Notes under the pieces: generated by a model
Told to the model about the DNA's origin: nothing
What the model saw: only the letters and a program-made list of their open reading frames with translations
Database searches by the model: none
Made by a program: the position numbers and the translations under genes
Origin: Stenotrophomonas acidaminiphila
GTDB taxonomy: Bacteria > Pseudomonadota > Gammaproteobacteria > Xanthomonadales > Xanthomonadaceae
Length of the DNA stretch: 64,000 bases
Assembly (NCBI RefSeq): GCF_001431595.1
Contig: NZ_LDJO01000024.1
Coordinates: 1 to 64,000, forward strand
Direction: 5' to 3'
Shown here: positions 7,042 to 16,496 of the stretch, piece after piece
Position numbering within the stretch: position 1 is the first letter of the stretch
How the letters are laid out: every line of letters begins with the position of its first letter

Positions 7042-7955
7042 GTTTCCCCGCGGACATCAAGGGCTGCATGAAGGACTGCATCCTTTCGCTCTTTTGGCCT
7101 CGCAAGGACATCGTGGGCTTCTTCGAGAAGCACGGAAGCACCAAAGCAGAGATCGCGCCTCTTCAGCTTGATGGCGAGAACGCGCTCAAGCGGCCCGAAA
7201 TTGTCGATGCTCTTTTCACAGCCCTCGCAGCGCGCTCCGATCAAGGCCTCGGTCCTTTCCGCGCGATGCTGCAGTCACTGCTGAACTGGTCGCACTTTGA
7301 CCCATATTATTTCGACAAACTTCGTAAGCTCGACCGGGGCACTGCCAACAAGAATCTCGAGCACCTGCGCCAACTACAGGAAATTCGAGACGCGAAGATC
7401 AAAGCAGATCGCGAGCGCAGGGTCGCGCAGGAGGCCGCACGCCAGCAACCGACGGTATCGCTGGATCAACTACGTGCCGAGTACCTCGATCTCCTCTCCA
7501 ACAAGACTTCGCGGCAACAGCGCGGGTACGCACTGGAGCGCATTCTGACCGAACTCTCGCGCCTTTCGACCCTGGAGGCCACCGAAGCTTTTCGGGTTCA
7601 CGGGGAACAGATCGATGGCGCAGTCAAGTTCGAGGGAGAACACTATCTCATCGAGGCGAAGTGGCAAGAACGTTCGGCGAGCAATGAACCCGTGTACCAG
7701 TTTGCCGGCAAGGTCGCCGGAAAACTGTACGGACGCGGCTTGTTCATCTCCGTGAATGGCTTCAGCCCCGAGGTCATCCGCAGCCTCGTGATGGGCAAGG
7801 AAATCCAGACTCTTTTTATCGATGGAGAAGATCTGGTCCTCGTCCTGGAGGGACATTTGAGTCTTCGCGAAATGATCGATCGGAAGGTCAAGGCGGCGCA
7901 AACCAAGGGGCTCATCTATGTCCACCCGATCTCCGGCGCCGAAAAAAAATTCTAA
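7038..7955 (+). CDS. PD-(D/E)xK (Mrr-like) restriction endonuclease-type protein
   Basis: The 305-residue protein has an N-terminal helical region of about 130 residues, a charged coiled-coil-like stretch (about residues 95-145) and a C-terminal nuclease core. In the core, Glu of RGYALERILTEL, Asp in QIDGAVKFEG and the ExK of YLIEAKW form the PD-(D/E)xK catalytic set at about residues 165-215. Its start overlaps the end of abiEii by four bases (ATGA), and hamA begins 12 bp after its stop, so it links the two systems in one transcript. I do not know it as a standard part of AbiE or of Hachiman. It could be an accessory effector of either one or an independent DNase. Confidence 0.75.
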   Translation: MSFPADIKGCMKDCILSLFWPRKDIVGFFEKHGSTKAEIAPLQLDGENALKRPEIVDALFTALAARSDQGLGPFRAMLQSLLNWSHFDPYYFDKLRKLDRGTANKNLEHLRQLQEIRDAKIKADRERRVAQEAARQQPTVSLDQLRAEYLDLLSNKTSRQQRGYALERILTELSRLSTLEATEAFRVHGEQIDGAVKFEGEHYLIEAKWQERSASNEPVYQFAGKVAGKLYGRGLFISVNGFSPEVIRSLVMGKEIQTLFIDGEDLVLVLEGHLSLREMIDRKVKAAQTKGLIYVHPISGAEKKF

Positions 7956-7967
7956 GGACGATCAGAC

Positions 7968-8744
7968 ATGGCGCAATTCAACGATTGGTGCTTGGCGATC
8001 GATGTTCCGGTAGGCAATCACTTCAGCAGGGTTATGACGGGACAGGCGGAGCGCCTGCCGGTGGGTATCCAAGCTACCGCAGCCATTGTGCCGACACACT
8101 ATGCATCGGAAGAACAGGTCGCACGCGCACTTGCACGTCTGGGAAAGCCGGCATCGGCTGCGCTGATTCAAGGCCGGCTACCGACCACGAAAGCGATCCG
8201 ATCCGGAGACCTTGGGGAGATCTATGCGACTGAATGGATCGACGCGCATAGCGGCTATCGCGCGCCAATCAAGCGATTGCGCTGGAAAGACCATCGTAAT
8301 ATGGCGATGCGCGGCGACGACGTCATCGGCATCCTTCAGGATGCTCAGACGCAGCAATTGCTTTTTCTGAAGACGGAAGCAAAGAGCCGTGCCACCCTGA
8401 CCGCACAAGTCCTTACGGATGCGAGGACCGCACTCGACAAGGATGGCGGCCTGCCCTCCGCACATGCGCTTTCGTTCATTTCCGCGCGATTGCTCGAACT
8501 GGGCAATCTACCGCTTGCCGATGCTATCGACGACGCATTGCTCAAGCATGGGATTCCGGCTCAGAACGTCCGGCATCTTCTCTTCACATTCTCAGGAAAT
8601 CCGCCGGACACCCTGCTAACCGCTGCTCTCCAGACGTACCCAGGGGCGATCAACCAATGGGGTGTCGGACTGCGCGTCGAAGATCATGCCAATTTCATCG
8701 GAGCGGTCTATGACCGAGTGATCGCTGATGCCAACAACACCTGA
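7968..8744 (+). CDS. hamA: HamA, Hachiman anti-phage nuclease subunit (DUF1837)
   Basis: The 258-residue protein shows a DUF1837-like core: GDLGEIYATEWID, KDHRNMAMRGDDVIGI and LFLKTEAKSR. The Asp of GDD and the ExK of TEAKS (residues about 107-141) form a PD-(D/E)xK nuclease site. In Hachiman, HamA is held inactive by the HamB helicase and degrades DNA when HamB senses damaged or aberrant DNA during infection. AAGGA precedes the ATG and overlaps the upstream stop. The gene overlaps hamB by 17 bp, the usual tight coupling. The identification rests on the domain plus the large helicase partner. Confidence 0.85.
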   Translation: MAQFNDWCLAIDVPVGNHFSRVMTGQAERLPVGIQATAAIVPTHYASEEQVARALARLGKPASAALIQGRLPTTKAIRSGDLGEIYATEWIDAHSGYRAPIKRLRWKDHRNMAMRGDDVIGILQDAQTQQLLFLKTEAKSRATLTAQVLTDARTALDKDGGLPSAHALSFISARLLELGNLPLADAIDDALLKHGIPAQNVRHLLFTFSGNPPDTLLTAALQTYPGAINQWGVGLRVEDHANFIGAVYDRVIADANNT

Positions 8745-11700
8745 AGCAATTGCGGCAGACATCGCGGAAGCGGCAACTGCAGGCTTTCGCGGAAGCCTCA
8801 TCGCGCGAGGCCAAGCGCGAGCAATCATCTGGCGTGATGGGGCGCTACCGCCCGACGCCCCGGGCTTCGCGCCACAGCTCAGCTACGACTTGCATTCCTA
8901 TGGCTACGCCCTTCTGGGGCTTGGCCTTCGCCTGCGCGAACTGAGCGGATCGGATGCACAGGCGCGAACCGCATTCGAGCAAGCCGCCACCGCCCTTGAG
9001 GCGGTGATCGCCAAAGGCAATCCGGATGAGGTCGATCGCGACTTTCACTTTGTAATGGCGGCGGCGAGCTACCATCTCGCGCACCTTTCCGCGCGCGCCT
9101 ATTCTCTGCTGGCGATCGTCGCGGCAGACGGGAATTTTGCACCCACAGAACGAGTCCTGAGCTTGCTGATGAGGCGGGACTTTCGCACGCTGCGAACCAG
9201 TGTTCTCGACTTTCGAGCCTCTGGCGAAGGCAGTGACACCGAGATCGCCGGACGGATGCGGGTCAGGCTCGACATGGTCGGGACAGGGATCAACTTGGCC
9301 GGCGACGGGGAGGACATCCTCTTCGAAGGACTGGACAAGGCGCTGACGGACACGTTCATGGCAGGGATATCGCTATTCCTGCTGGCTCTCGACCGAGGCG
9401 AGCGGGCGCTGCTTGATCAGGCACTGGAGCGACTTCGTACGGGCCTTGCCGTCTGCAGCGAGATGAACATGCTTCCACAATGGTGGGTGCATCGAATCGC
9501 GATTCATCTGCTTTCTGACCTATGGTCTAGCACCTTTCATGAGAGGATTCCGTTTCAGCCGGCGGGCAGCGAGGCGGCCGACTGGCCCGCGCTTCGCAGA
9601 TTATTCATCGCACTAATGCAGAGCCGCCCAAAGGCCGAAATAGATCTCTGGCCTTCGCAGACAGAGGCGGCCAACCGCGCTGTCGACCAGTCAGATGATC
9701 TGGTTGTCTCATTGCCGACCAGCGCTGGCAAGACGCGAATCGCTGAACTATGCATACTGCGCTGCCTCGCCGCCAATAAGCGAGTGGTGTTCATCACTCC
9801 GCTGCGAGCGCTATCTGCACAAACTGAAGCGAACCTTCAACGGACGTTCGGCCCGCTAGGCAAAACCATCTCGGCGCTCTACGGAAGCATAGGCGTCAAC
9901 GGCTTCGACGAGGACGCAATTGGCGAACGGGACATCGTAGTAGCCACGCCTGAGAAGCTCGATTTTGCGCTGCGGAACAACCCTGCCCTTCTCGATGACG
10001 TCGGTCTTCTCGTCTTCGATGAAGGGCATATGATCGGGCTCAACGAGCGCGAGGTTCGCTACGAGGTGCAGATCCAGCGGCTTCTTCGCCGGCCGGACGC
10101 GCATGGACGGCGGATCGTTTGCCTCTCGGCAATCTTGCCGGATGGTGATCAACTCGACGACTTCGCGGGCTGGTTGAGACGAGACCATCCCGGCGGACTT
10201 ATCAAGAACGATTGGCGTCCGACTCGACTGCGATTCGGCGAAGTGCTGTGGACGTCGCCAACAGCTCGATTGAACCTTCGCGTCGGCGATGAACGCCCTT
10301 GGGTACAACGCTTCCTTGTTGGGGAAGCTCCTCCCCACTGGATACCGCCGAAGCGCCGTCGCACGCGTCTCTTTCCCGACGACCAGCGCGAACTCTGCCT
10401 GGCGACAGCCTGGCGGCTGATCGAGGACGGCCAAACAGTACTCATTTTTTGCCCGGAACGGCGCAGCGTCGAACCCTTCGCCGACGTGATTGTTGATCTC
10501 CATGAGCGTGGTGCTCTGCGCTCATTGCTCCAAACCGACCCCGCGGCGCTCAACACCGCGATCGCACTTGGCGAGGAATGGCTTGGGCCAGATAGCGCGA
10601 TCCTCAAATGCCTGCGCATTGGCGTCGCGCTTCATCACGGAGCCCTCCCAACCGCTTACCGCAAGGAGATTGAGCGCCTGTTGCGCGACAGCGTGCTCAA
10701 GGTGACCATCTCGTCGCCGACCCTCGCGCAAGGGCTCAATCTATCGGCCACGGCCGTCGTCATGCACTCTCTTCACCGAAACGGTGAGAGGATCGAAATC
10801 TCCGAGTTCAAGAACGTCATCGGCCGGGCCGGACGGGCCTACGTCGATGTCGAGGGTATTGTGCTTTTCCCGATGTTCGACGAGATCGCCAGGAAGCGGC
10901 GCAACTGGGAAGCGCTCATCACCGATCTCGGCGCAAGAGAAATGGAAAGCGGCCTGGTTAGACTGGTCGCAGCCTTGCTGATGCGCATGCACGCACATAC
11001 TGGTGGCGACCTCAATCAACTGGTCGAGTACGTTGTCAACAATGCAGTCGCCTGGACCTTCCCCGAACTGGCAAACGAAGCGCCCGAGGATCGGGAGCGT
11101 GCCCTTGCCGATTGGGAGCGGCACATCGCGACACTCGACACCGCCATCCTCAGCTTGATCGGTGACAACAACATCCCCGAAGAGGGTGTTGAAGCGGCAC
11201 TGGATGACGTTCTTCAGTTTTCTTTGTGGTACCGCCGACTCTTGCGTCAAGACGAGCATACCCAGCACGCTCTCAAGGCGGGTCTTCTCTCCCGAGGCCG
11301 GCTTATCTGGAGTCAATCGACGGCAGCGCGCCGCCGGGGCTATTTCCTTGCAGGGGTTGGACTGGCGACAGGGCATGCGCTCGATGCGATTGCTGAGGAC
11401 GCCAATAGCCTTCTGATCCAAGCCAATGGTGGCATCCTTCAAGGCGACGCCGAGGCGGCGATCGCTGCCGTCACCGCGCTGGCAGAACGCGTCTTCACTT
11501 TTTATCCTTTCACGCCCGACCCTATGCCAGCAACCTGGCGAGACATCCTGCGTGCCTGGCTCCTCGGAGAGCCTCTTGCCGCCATCGCTGCCGGCCAAGA
11601 ATCCGACACGTTGCAGTTCATCGAGGGGGGGCTTGTCTATCGTCTTCCCTGGGCGATGGAAGCGATACGCGTGCGCGCAATCGCGAACGGCGACACCGTA

Positions 11701-12249
11701 GACGAACTGTCTCTGGACGAATACGAGCTACGCTTGGCGGTGGCCGCAGTGGAAACCGGAACCCTAAACCGTTCGGCCACGATCCTCATTCAAGCCGGCT
11801 TCAACTCCAGGCTCGGCGCCATCAAGGCCGTGACGGACGCAGGAGCGATTTTCCAAACAGCTCAGGAACTTCGGCATTGGCTCAACTCGGAAGCCCATGC
11901 AGGATTGCTCGCAAGAGCTGACTGGCCGACACCAGAAACAAGGGAAATGTGGATGGAGTTCACGCGAAGCTTCGTCCCCCAGGAAAACAGCATCTGGGCC
12001 GATCGCCGCTACTGGGCGGGTGTTGAGTGGCTCGGCGTACCGCCGCCGCCACACACCCCTGTTCAACTTCATCAACGGAATGGTCAGATCAGCGTGCTCG
12101 CGGCAGACGGCACTCCGATGGGCACGCTACTGAATGCTTTGAACCCCAAGAGAGCCGGTTTGCTCATCGCTGAGGTTGCTCAAGACATTAGCCGACTCGA
12201 CCTCATTTATCTCGGACCTGATGACTTTGTTGATATCCCGTCCGCATAG
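8728..12249 (+). CDS. hamB: HamB, Hachiman superfamily 2 helicase
   Basis: The 1173-residue protein has an all-helical N-terminal region of about 320 residues, then a Ski2-like helicase core. Motif I is SLPTSAGKTRIAE (about 327-340), motif II is FDEGH (about 428-432), and motifs V and VI are TLAQGLNLSATAVV and NVIGRAGRAY (about 667-700). A long C-terminal region of some 450 residues follows, with winged-helix and helical character. In Hachiman HamB is a DNA-sensing ATPase that controls HamA. Overlap with hamA and the shared strand fit this pairing. All helicase motifs look intact, so the system is probably functional. Confidence 0.85.
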   Translation: MPTTPEAIAADIAEAATAGFRGSLIARGQARAIIWRDGALPPDAPGFAPQLSYDLHSYGYALLGLGLRLRELSGSDAQARTAFEQAATALEAVIAKGNPDEVDRDFHFVMAAASYHLAHLSARAYSLLAIVAADGNFAPTERVLSLLMRRDFRTLRTSVLDFRASGEGSDTEIAGRMRVRLDMVGTGINLAGDGEDILFEGLDKALTDTFMAGISLFLLALDRGERALLDQALERLRTGLAVCSEMNMLPQWWVHRIAIHLLSDLWSSTFHERIPFQPAGSEAADWPALRRLFIALMQSRPKAEIDLWPSQTEAANRAVDQSDDLVVSLPTSAGKTRIAELCILRCLAANKRVVFITPLRALSAQTEANLQRTFGPLGKTISALYGSIGVNGFDEDAIGERDIVVATPEKLDFALRNNPALLDDVGLLVFDEGHMIGLNEREVRYEVQIQRLLRRPDAHGRRIVCLSAILPDGDQLDDFAGWLRRDHPGGLIKNDWRPTRLRFGEVLWTSPTARLNLRVGDERPWVQRFLVGEAPPHWIPPKRRRTRLFPDDQRELCLATAWRLIEDGQTVLIFCPERRSVEPFADVIVDLHERGALRSLLQTDPAALNTAIALGEEWLGPDSAILKCLRIGVALHHGALPTAYRKEIERLLRDSVLKVTISSPTLAQGLNLSATAVVMHSLHRNGERIEISEFKNVIGRAGRAYVDVEGIVLFPMFDEIARKRRNWEALITDLGAREMESGLVRLVAALLMRMHAHTGGDLNQLVEYVVNNAVAWTFPELANEAPEDRERALADWERHIATLDTAILSLIGDNNIPEEGVEAALDDVLQFSLWYRRLLRQDEHTQHALKAGLLSRGRLIWSQSTAARRRGYFLAGVGLATGHALDAIAEDANSLLIQANGGILQGDAEAAIAAVTALAERVFTFYPFTPDPMPATWRDILRAWLLGEPLAAIAAGQESDTLQFIEGGLVYRLPWAMEAIRVRAIANGDTVDELSLDEYELRLAVAAVETGTLNRSATILIQAGFNSRLGAIKAVTDAGAIFQTAQELRHWLNSEAHAGLLARADWPTPETREMWMEFTRSFVPQENSIWADRRYWAGVEWLGVPPPPHTPVQLHQRNGQISVLAADGTPMGTLLNALNPKRAGLLIAEVAQDISRLDLIYLGPDDFVDIPSA

Positions 12250-12300
12250 TAAAAGATTTCGAGTGATGTAAGGGCTGATAGAAAAACAAGGAAGAGAAGA

Positions 12301-14235
12301 ATGATCCTGACCGATAACGAAACCAAAGTCGATCTGCTGAACAACGAGGCAATTGCCAGCACGATCATCGGGCTGCTTCGTGCTAAGCCCGACCATCCAG
12401 TGACGATCGGCGTACACGGCGACTGGGGTGCGGGTAAGTCCAGCGTGCTCGAAATGATCGAGGCTGGCTTCGCGAACCAGGACGATGTTCTATGCCTCAA
12501 GTTCAATGGATGGCGCTTCCAGGGCTTCGAGGATGCGAAGATCGCCTTGATCGAGGGGATCGTTACGGGCTTGGTCGAGAAACGTCCGGCCCTAAAGAAG
12601 GCGGCGGTAGCCGTCAAGGATGTCTTCCGTCGCATCGATTGGCTGAAGGTCGCCAAGCGGGCCGGTGGCTTGGCGCTGACCGCATTCACAGGCATTCCGA
12701 CGCCCGAACAAATCGGAGCCATCGTCGGCTCGCTCGAAGCGTTGATGGCAGACCCTTCCAAGCTCGTCACTAAAGAAAACCTCTCGACAGCCATCGACGA
12801 GGTGAAGGCTGTGTTGAAGCCGGGAGAGTCCAAGAATGTGCCGGAGGAAGTGGAGGCGTTCCGAAAGGCGTTCGACCAGCTTTTGAAAGATGCAGGTATC
12901 AAACAGCTCGTTGTCCTGATTGACGACCTCGATCGCTGCCTGCCCGACACAGCCATTGAAACCCTCGAAGCGATTCGGCTGTTCGTGTTTACCGCACAGA
13001 CGGCATTCGTCGTCGCAGCCGACGAGGCGATGATCGAATACGCAGTGCGCAAGCACTTTCCCGATCTGCCCGACAGCACCGGACCGCGAGACTACGCCCG
13101 AAACTATCTCGAAAAGCTCATCCAGGTTCCGTTCCGCATCCCTGCCTTGGGAGAGACCGAGACGCGGATCTACGTGACATTGTTGTTGGCTGGCGCTGAA
13201 GTCGGCGAGAGCGACGAGGAATATGAAAAGCTGATCGCCGTAGCGCGGGAGAAGCTGAAGCGGCCTTGGACCAGCGGTGGCCTGGACGCCGCGACAGTCA
13301 AGTCGGCACTCGGAAAACAGGCCGAGAAGGCGAACAATGCACTAGCGCTCAGCGACCAGATCGGCCCCATTCTGGCGAGCGGCACAAAGGGCAACCCGCG
13401 TCAGATCAAGCGCTTCCTCAACACGCTGTTGTTACGCGATCGCACCGCCACCGCACGCGGTTTCGGCGACGACATCAAGCTACCTGTTCTCGCGAAGCTC
13501 ATGCTCGCGGAGCGCTTCATCCCAAGGCTGTTCGAGCAGATCGCGTTCATCGCTGCTGTCCATCCGCAAGGGCTGTGCGAAGACCTCGAAGCACTGGAGA
13601 GAAGCCTTGCAGCGGCTGACGACAAAGAGAGTGAGCCGAAGGAGAAGAAAGCCACTGAGCCCGCTCCTACACCCGACAATGCCGTGTTGACCGAGTGGAA
13701 GTCGTCGGAGACGGTGCGCGATTGGGCGCGCCTCTCGCCGAAGCTGTCGGGACTAGATTTACGCCCCTACCTGTTCGTGACTAAGGACAAGAAGGACTAC
13801 TTCGGCCCCGTGTCGGTCCTGGGTCACCTAGCTGCTGTGGTCGAGAAGCTGTTCGGCGGCAAGATGACCGTCCAAGGCTACGAAGCCGAGTTGAAGCAAC
13901 TCGTGCAGCCCGAAGCCGAGAAGGTGTTCGAGGCCGTACGCAGCAAGATCATGAGCACTGGCACTTTCGACAGCAGACCGGCAGGCGTCGACGGTCTCGC
14001 TGTCCTTGTGAAAGCACAGCCCGGCCTCCAGAGCCGGTTGATGGACTTCCTGGAGGCATTACCAAGTGGCAAGTGCGGGCCTTGGGTCGTCAGCGGCTGG
14101 CAAGGCGTCATCAAAGACACCGAATGCGCGACTCGCCTGACGAAGCTGCTCGGAGACTGGAGCAAAGTCACCGGCAATCCCGGCCTCAAAGCCAGCGCCG
14201 AAGCGGCACTCAAGGATATGAAGGGAGGGCGCTGA
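12301..14235 (+). CDS. qatA: QatA, KAP-family P-loop NTPase of the Qat defence system
   Basis: The 644-residue protein is a KAP NTPase: Walker A in GVHGDWGAGKSSVLEMIE at about residues 38-55, Walker B/sensor region VVLIDDLDRCLPDTAIETLE at about residues 203-222, and GNPRQIKRFLNTL at about residue 365, a KAP hallmark. KAP ATPases couple nucleotide hydrolysis to membrane or complex assembly. Together with the next three genes it forms the QatABCD anti-phage cassette described by Gao and colleagues in 2020, whose mechanism is not well known. The start follows GGAAGAG, 51 bp after hamB. Its stop shares a base with the qatB start (TGATG). Confidence 0.88.
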   Translation: MILTDNETKVDLLNNEAIASTIIGLLRAKPDHPVTIGVHGDWGAGKSSVLEMIEAGFANQDDVLCLKFNGWRFQGFEDAKIALIEGIVTGLVEKRPALKKAAVAVKDVFRRIDWLKVAKRAGGLALTAFTGIPTPEQIGAIVGSLEALMADPSKLVTKENLSTAIDEVKAVLKPGESKNVPEEVEAFRKAFDQLLKDAGIKQLVVLIDDLDRCLPDTAIETLEAIRLFVFTAQTAFVVAADEAMIEYAVRKHFPDLPDSTGPRDYARNYLEKLIQVPFRIPALGETETRIYVTLLLAGAEVGESDEEYEKLIAVAREKLKRPWTSGGLDAATVKSALGKQAEKANNALALSDQIGPILASGTKGNPRQIKRFLNTLLLRDRTATARGFGDDIKLPVLAKLMLAERFIPRLFEQIAFIAAVHPQGLCEDLEALERSLAAADDKESEPKEKKATEPAPTPDNAVLTEWKSSETVRDWARLSPKLSGLDLRPYLFVTKDKKDYFGPVSVLGHLAAVVEKLFGGKMTVQGYEAELKQLVQPEAEKVFEAVRSKIMSTGTFDSRPAGVDGLAVLVKAQPGLQSRLMDFLEALPSGKCGPWVVSGWQGVIKDTECATRLTKLLGDWSKVTGNPGLKASAEAALKDMKGGR

Positions 14236-15119
14236 TGGGAACCTCGACAGCTTACGGTGGCCCAGGCGGCGGGACACCACTCGTCCCGTCATGGCTGGGC
14301 GACGCAGGTGGCGGTGGTGCCCTTGCCGCCCCTCCGGGCGATGGTGCAGGCCCTGACGGCCAGCCGCCTGCGGACAGCACCGCGCCACCGGCGCCGCCGA
14401 ATCGCCCGCCTATTCCCAAGACAGCGGACCCGCAACGCTTCTCTGGCGCGCGCAACAGCTTCACACGATTTGCCGGCTCCGGCGGCAGCGATCGAGCCAG
14501 TCTGGGCCGAGCCGTCTCCAGATACGTCTCAACGTCCGCCGGGGGCTCGCGCCAAGCTGCCCAACGCATGGGTGCATCTCGGGGAGCGGGCGCGCGGCTC
14601 CTTGGCTTCTTGGCCGACGCGCAAGCGCGGGGGGTGCGTGAGGCCCTGCGTGCCCTGGATCTGGAATCATTGGCAGGCCGCCCGATCACTGAGATTTTCG
14701 TGGGCCTGGCCGACTACGTCTGCCCAGGTGCGGGCACGGTTGATGAAGGCATTGCCCGCGAGGCATACATCGAAACCATCGTTGAACTGGCGAGCGAAGG
14801 ACTCACCGATCTGACTACGTTTACCCCCGATCAAATGCAGACGGTATTCGAGCTGTATGCCACTCATGCGATCGAGGCGCGCATCTGCAACGACATCGGA
14901 ACCAAAGCCGTAACCATGCCAACCGATGCGCAGGCTGCGCATCGCGTCGAGCAACAGTTGCGCGACTTCATCCGAGGCGGAGTGAGCGATGCACTGACGC
15001 GAGCACGGGCGGAGACACCCAATCTCACTCCAGAACGGATTCAAGGCTTCGTGGACGCTGTGTACGAGTCCGCATTTGCAATCTTGCAGACCCTCGGCGA
15101 AGCAGAGGCCAATCAATGA
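14235..15119 (+). CDS. qatB: QatB, hypothetical subunit of the Qat system
   Basis: The 294-residue protein begins with a low-complexity Gly/Pro/Ala-rich tail of about 65 residues, starting MGTSTAYGGPGGGTPLVPSW and including PAPPNRPPIPK, followed by a helical domain (FTRFAGSGGSDRASLGRAV to the C-terminus). No enzyme motif can be seen. The gene is identified as qatB mainly by position, being coupled by overlapping start/stop codons to both qatA and qatC. A flexible tail followed by a helical body fits what is known of QatB proteins. Confidence 0.8.
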   Translation: MGTSTAYGGPGGGTPLVPSWLGDAGGGGALAAPPGDGAGPDGQPPADSTAPPAPPNRPPIPKTADPQRFSGARNSFTRFAGSGGSDRASLGRAVSRYVSTSAGGSRQAAQRMGASRGAGARLLGFLADAQARGVREALRALDLESLAGRPITEIFVGLADYVCPGAGTVDEGIAREAYIETIVELASEGLTDLTTFTPDQMQTVFELYATHAIEARICNDIGTKAVTMPTDAQAAHRVEQQLRDFIRGGVSDALTRARAETPNLTPERIQGFVDAVYESAFAILQTLGEAEANQ

Positions 15120-16483
15120 AGCGCCAACTCCTGGCGGGCCGCTTTGGCCCAGACGACCGCTTTGATGTGACGGCGGGCGTCGATGAACAGACGACTTACT
15201 TGCAACTCGTCGCCGGCGAGGAATCCTTAGACCACGGTATCGGAGGCGCACTCACGAGTCTGAAGAAGATCGGCGTGTTTCCTTCGGAAATCGGCATCGA
15301 CCTGATGGTACTGGCCGCCCATGTCCATGCGGCAGATACTCGCATCTCACGCACGGAACAGTCCCAAGATTCGTGGACGCGCGAGATACGGTTGGTCGTG
15401 CCGGTCAGCGACCCGGCTCGCTGGAGCGCAGCAGCACCCATCCTCAAGAAGTCTCTGGACTTCTTGACGGGCGATCGCTGGACGATCGGCTTCAGGGCAC
15501 GTCCAGATCGATTCGCGGCAATCGCCAAAGCGGCGCCCCCGAGTTTGATCGCGCCTCCCTTCGATTCCGTCAGCCTGTTCTCGGGTGGACTGGATAGCTT
15601 GATCGGAGCCATCGACCTGTTGGAAGACGACGCCACTCCCCTCCTGGTCAGTCACTTCGGTGAAAGTGCAATCAGCGACGCGCAGGGCAAGCTGTTCACA
15701 GATTTGAGAAAGCACTACACAAAGTCCTCTTTTGAGCGGCTGCGTGTGGGCATGACCTTCAAGAAAGGCCTGGTGGCGGATGTTGGTTCCGAGGACAGCA
15801 CGCGTGGCAGGTCGTTCCTGTTCTTCGCGCTCGGCGTGTTTGCGGGCACTGGACTCGGGCACCGTTTCGTCCTGCGCGTCCCCGAGAATGGGCTGATCGC
15901 GCTGAATGTGCCTTTGGACCCCCTGCGGTTGGGGTCAAACAGTACCCGCACCACGCACCCGTACTACATGGCAAGGTGGAACGACCTGCTTGTCGCACTC
16001 GACATAGATGGAGAAGTTCGAAACCCGTACTGGGACAAGACGAAGGGCGAGATGGCCGCAGCTTGCCGCAACTCGACCCTCTTGAAAGAGTTGGTGACGG
16101 ATTCGTTGTCGTGCTCATCCCCCGCCAAAGCACGATGGCTCGGACATGGCATTGAGCACTGTGGCTATTGCCTCCCATGCCTGATCCGCCGCGCAGCGTT
16201 GACGGCGGCTTGGGGTACTGGAAACGACCCGACAACGTACACCGTTCCCGATCTTCATGCGCAGCCCTTGGACACGCGCCAAGCGACCGGAGTACAGGTC
16301 AGGTCGTTTCAGTACGCGATCGAGCGCTTGAAAGGCAAGCCGCAGCTCGCAAACCTCTTAATCCACAAGCCTGGCTCGCTTGCGGATGAAGTGGCGCACC
16401 TAGATCAGCTTGCCGATGTCTACCGGCGTGGCCTCGGCGAAGTTGCGCGGCTCATCGACGGTGCCGAGGCGAGACCGAGTTGA
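15116..16483 (+). CDS. qatC: QatC, QueC-like PP-loop protein of the Qat system
   Basis: The 455-residue protein contains an adenylating PP-loop, SLFSGGLDSLIGA, at about residues 155-167, and a cysteine cluster EHCGYCLPCLIRRAA at about residues 350-364 like the zinc site of QueC. QueC makes 7-cyano-7-deazaguanine; in Qat this relative is thought to catalyse a related nitrile- or amide-forming or protein-modifying step. The N-terminal 150 residues are specific to the family. It overlaps qatB by four bases (ATGA). The long C-terminal half distinguishes it from the 220-230 residue housekeeping QueC. Confidence 0.88.
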   Translation: MKRQLLAGRFGPDDRFDVTAGVDEQTTYLQLVAGEESLDHGIGGALTSLKKIGVFPSEIGIDLMVLAAHVHAADTRISRTEQSQDSWTREIRLVVPVSDPARWSAAAPILKKSLDFLTGDRWTIGFRARPDRFAAIAKAAPPSLIAPPFDSVSLFSGGLDSLIGAIDLLEDDATPLLVSHFGESAISDAQGKLFTDLRKHYTKSSFERLRVGMTFKKGLVADVGSEDSTRGRSFLFFALGVFAGTGLGHRFVLRVPENGLIALNVPLDPLRLGSNSTRTTHPYYMARWNDLLVALDIDGEVRNPYWDKTKGEMAAACRNSTLLKELVTDSLSCSSPAKARWLGHGIEHCGYCLPCLIRRAALTAAWGTGNDPTTYTVPDLHAQPLDTRQATGVQVRSFQYAIERLKGKPQLANLLIHKPGSLADEVAHLDQLADVYRRGLGEVARLIDGAEARPS

Positions 16484-16496
16484 CGAGGATGCGCGC

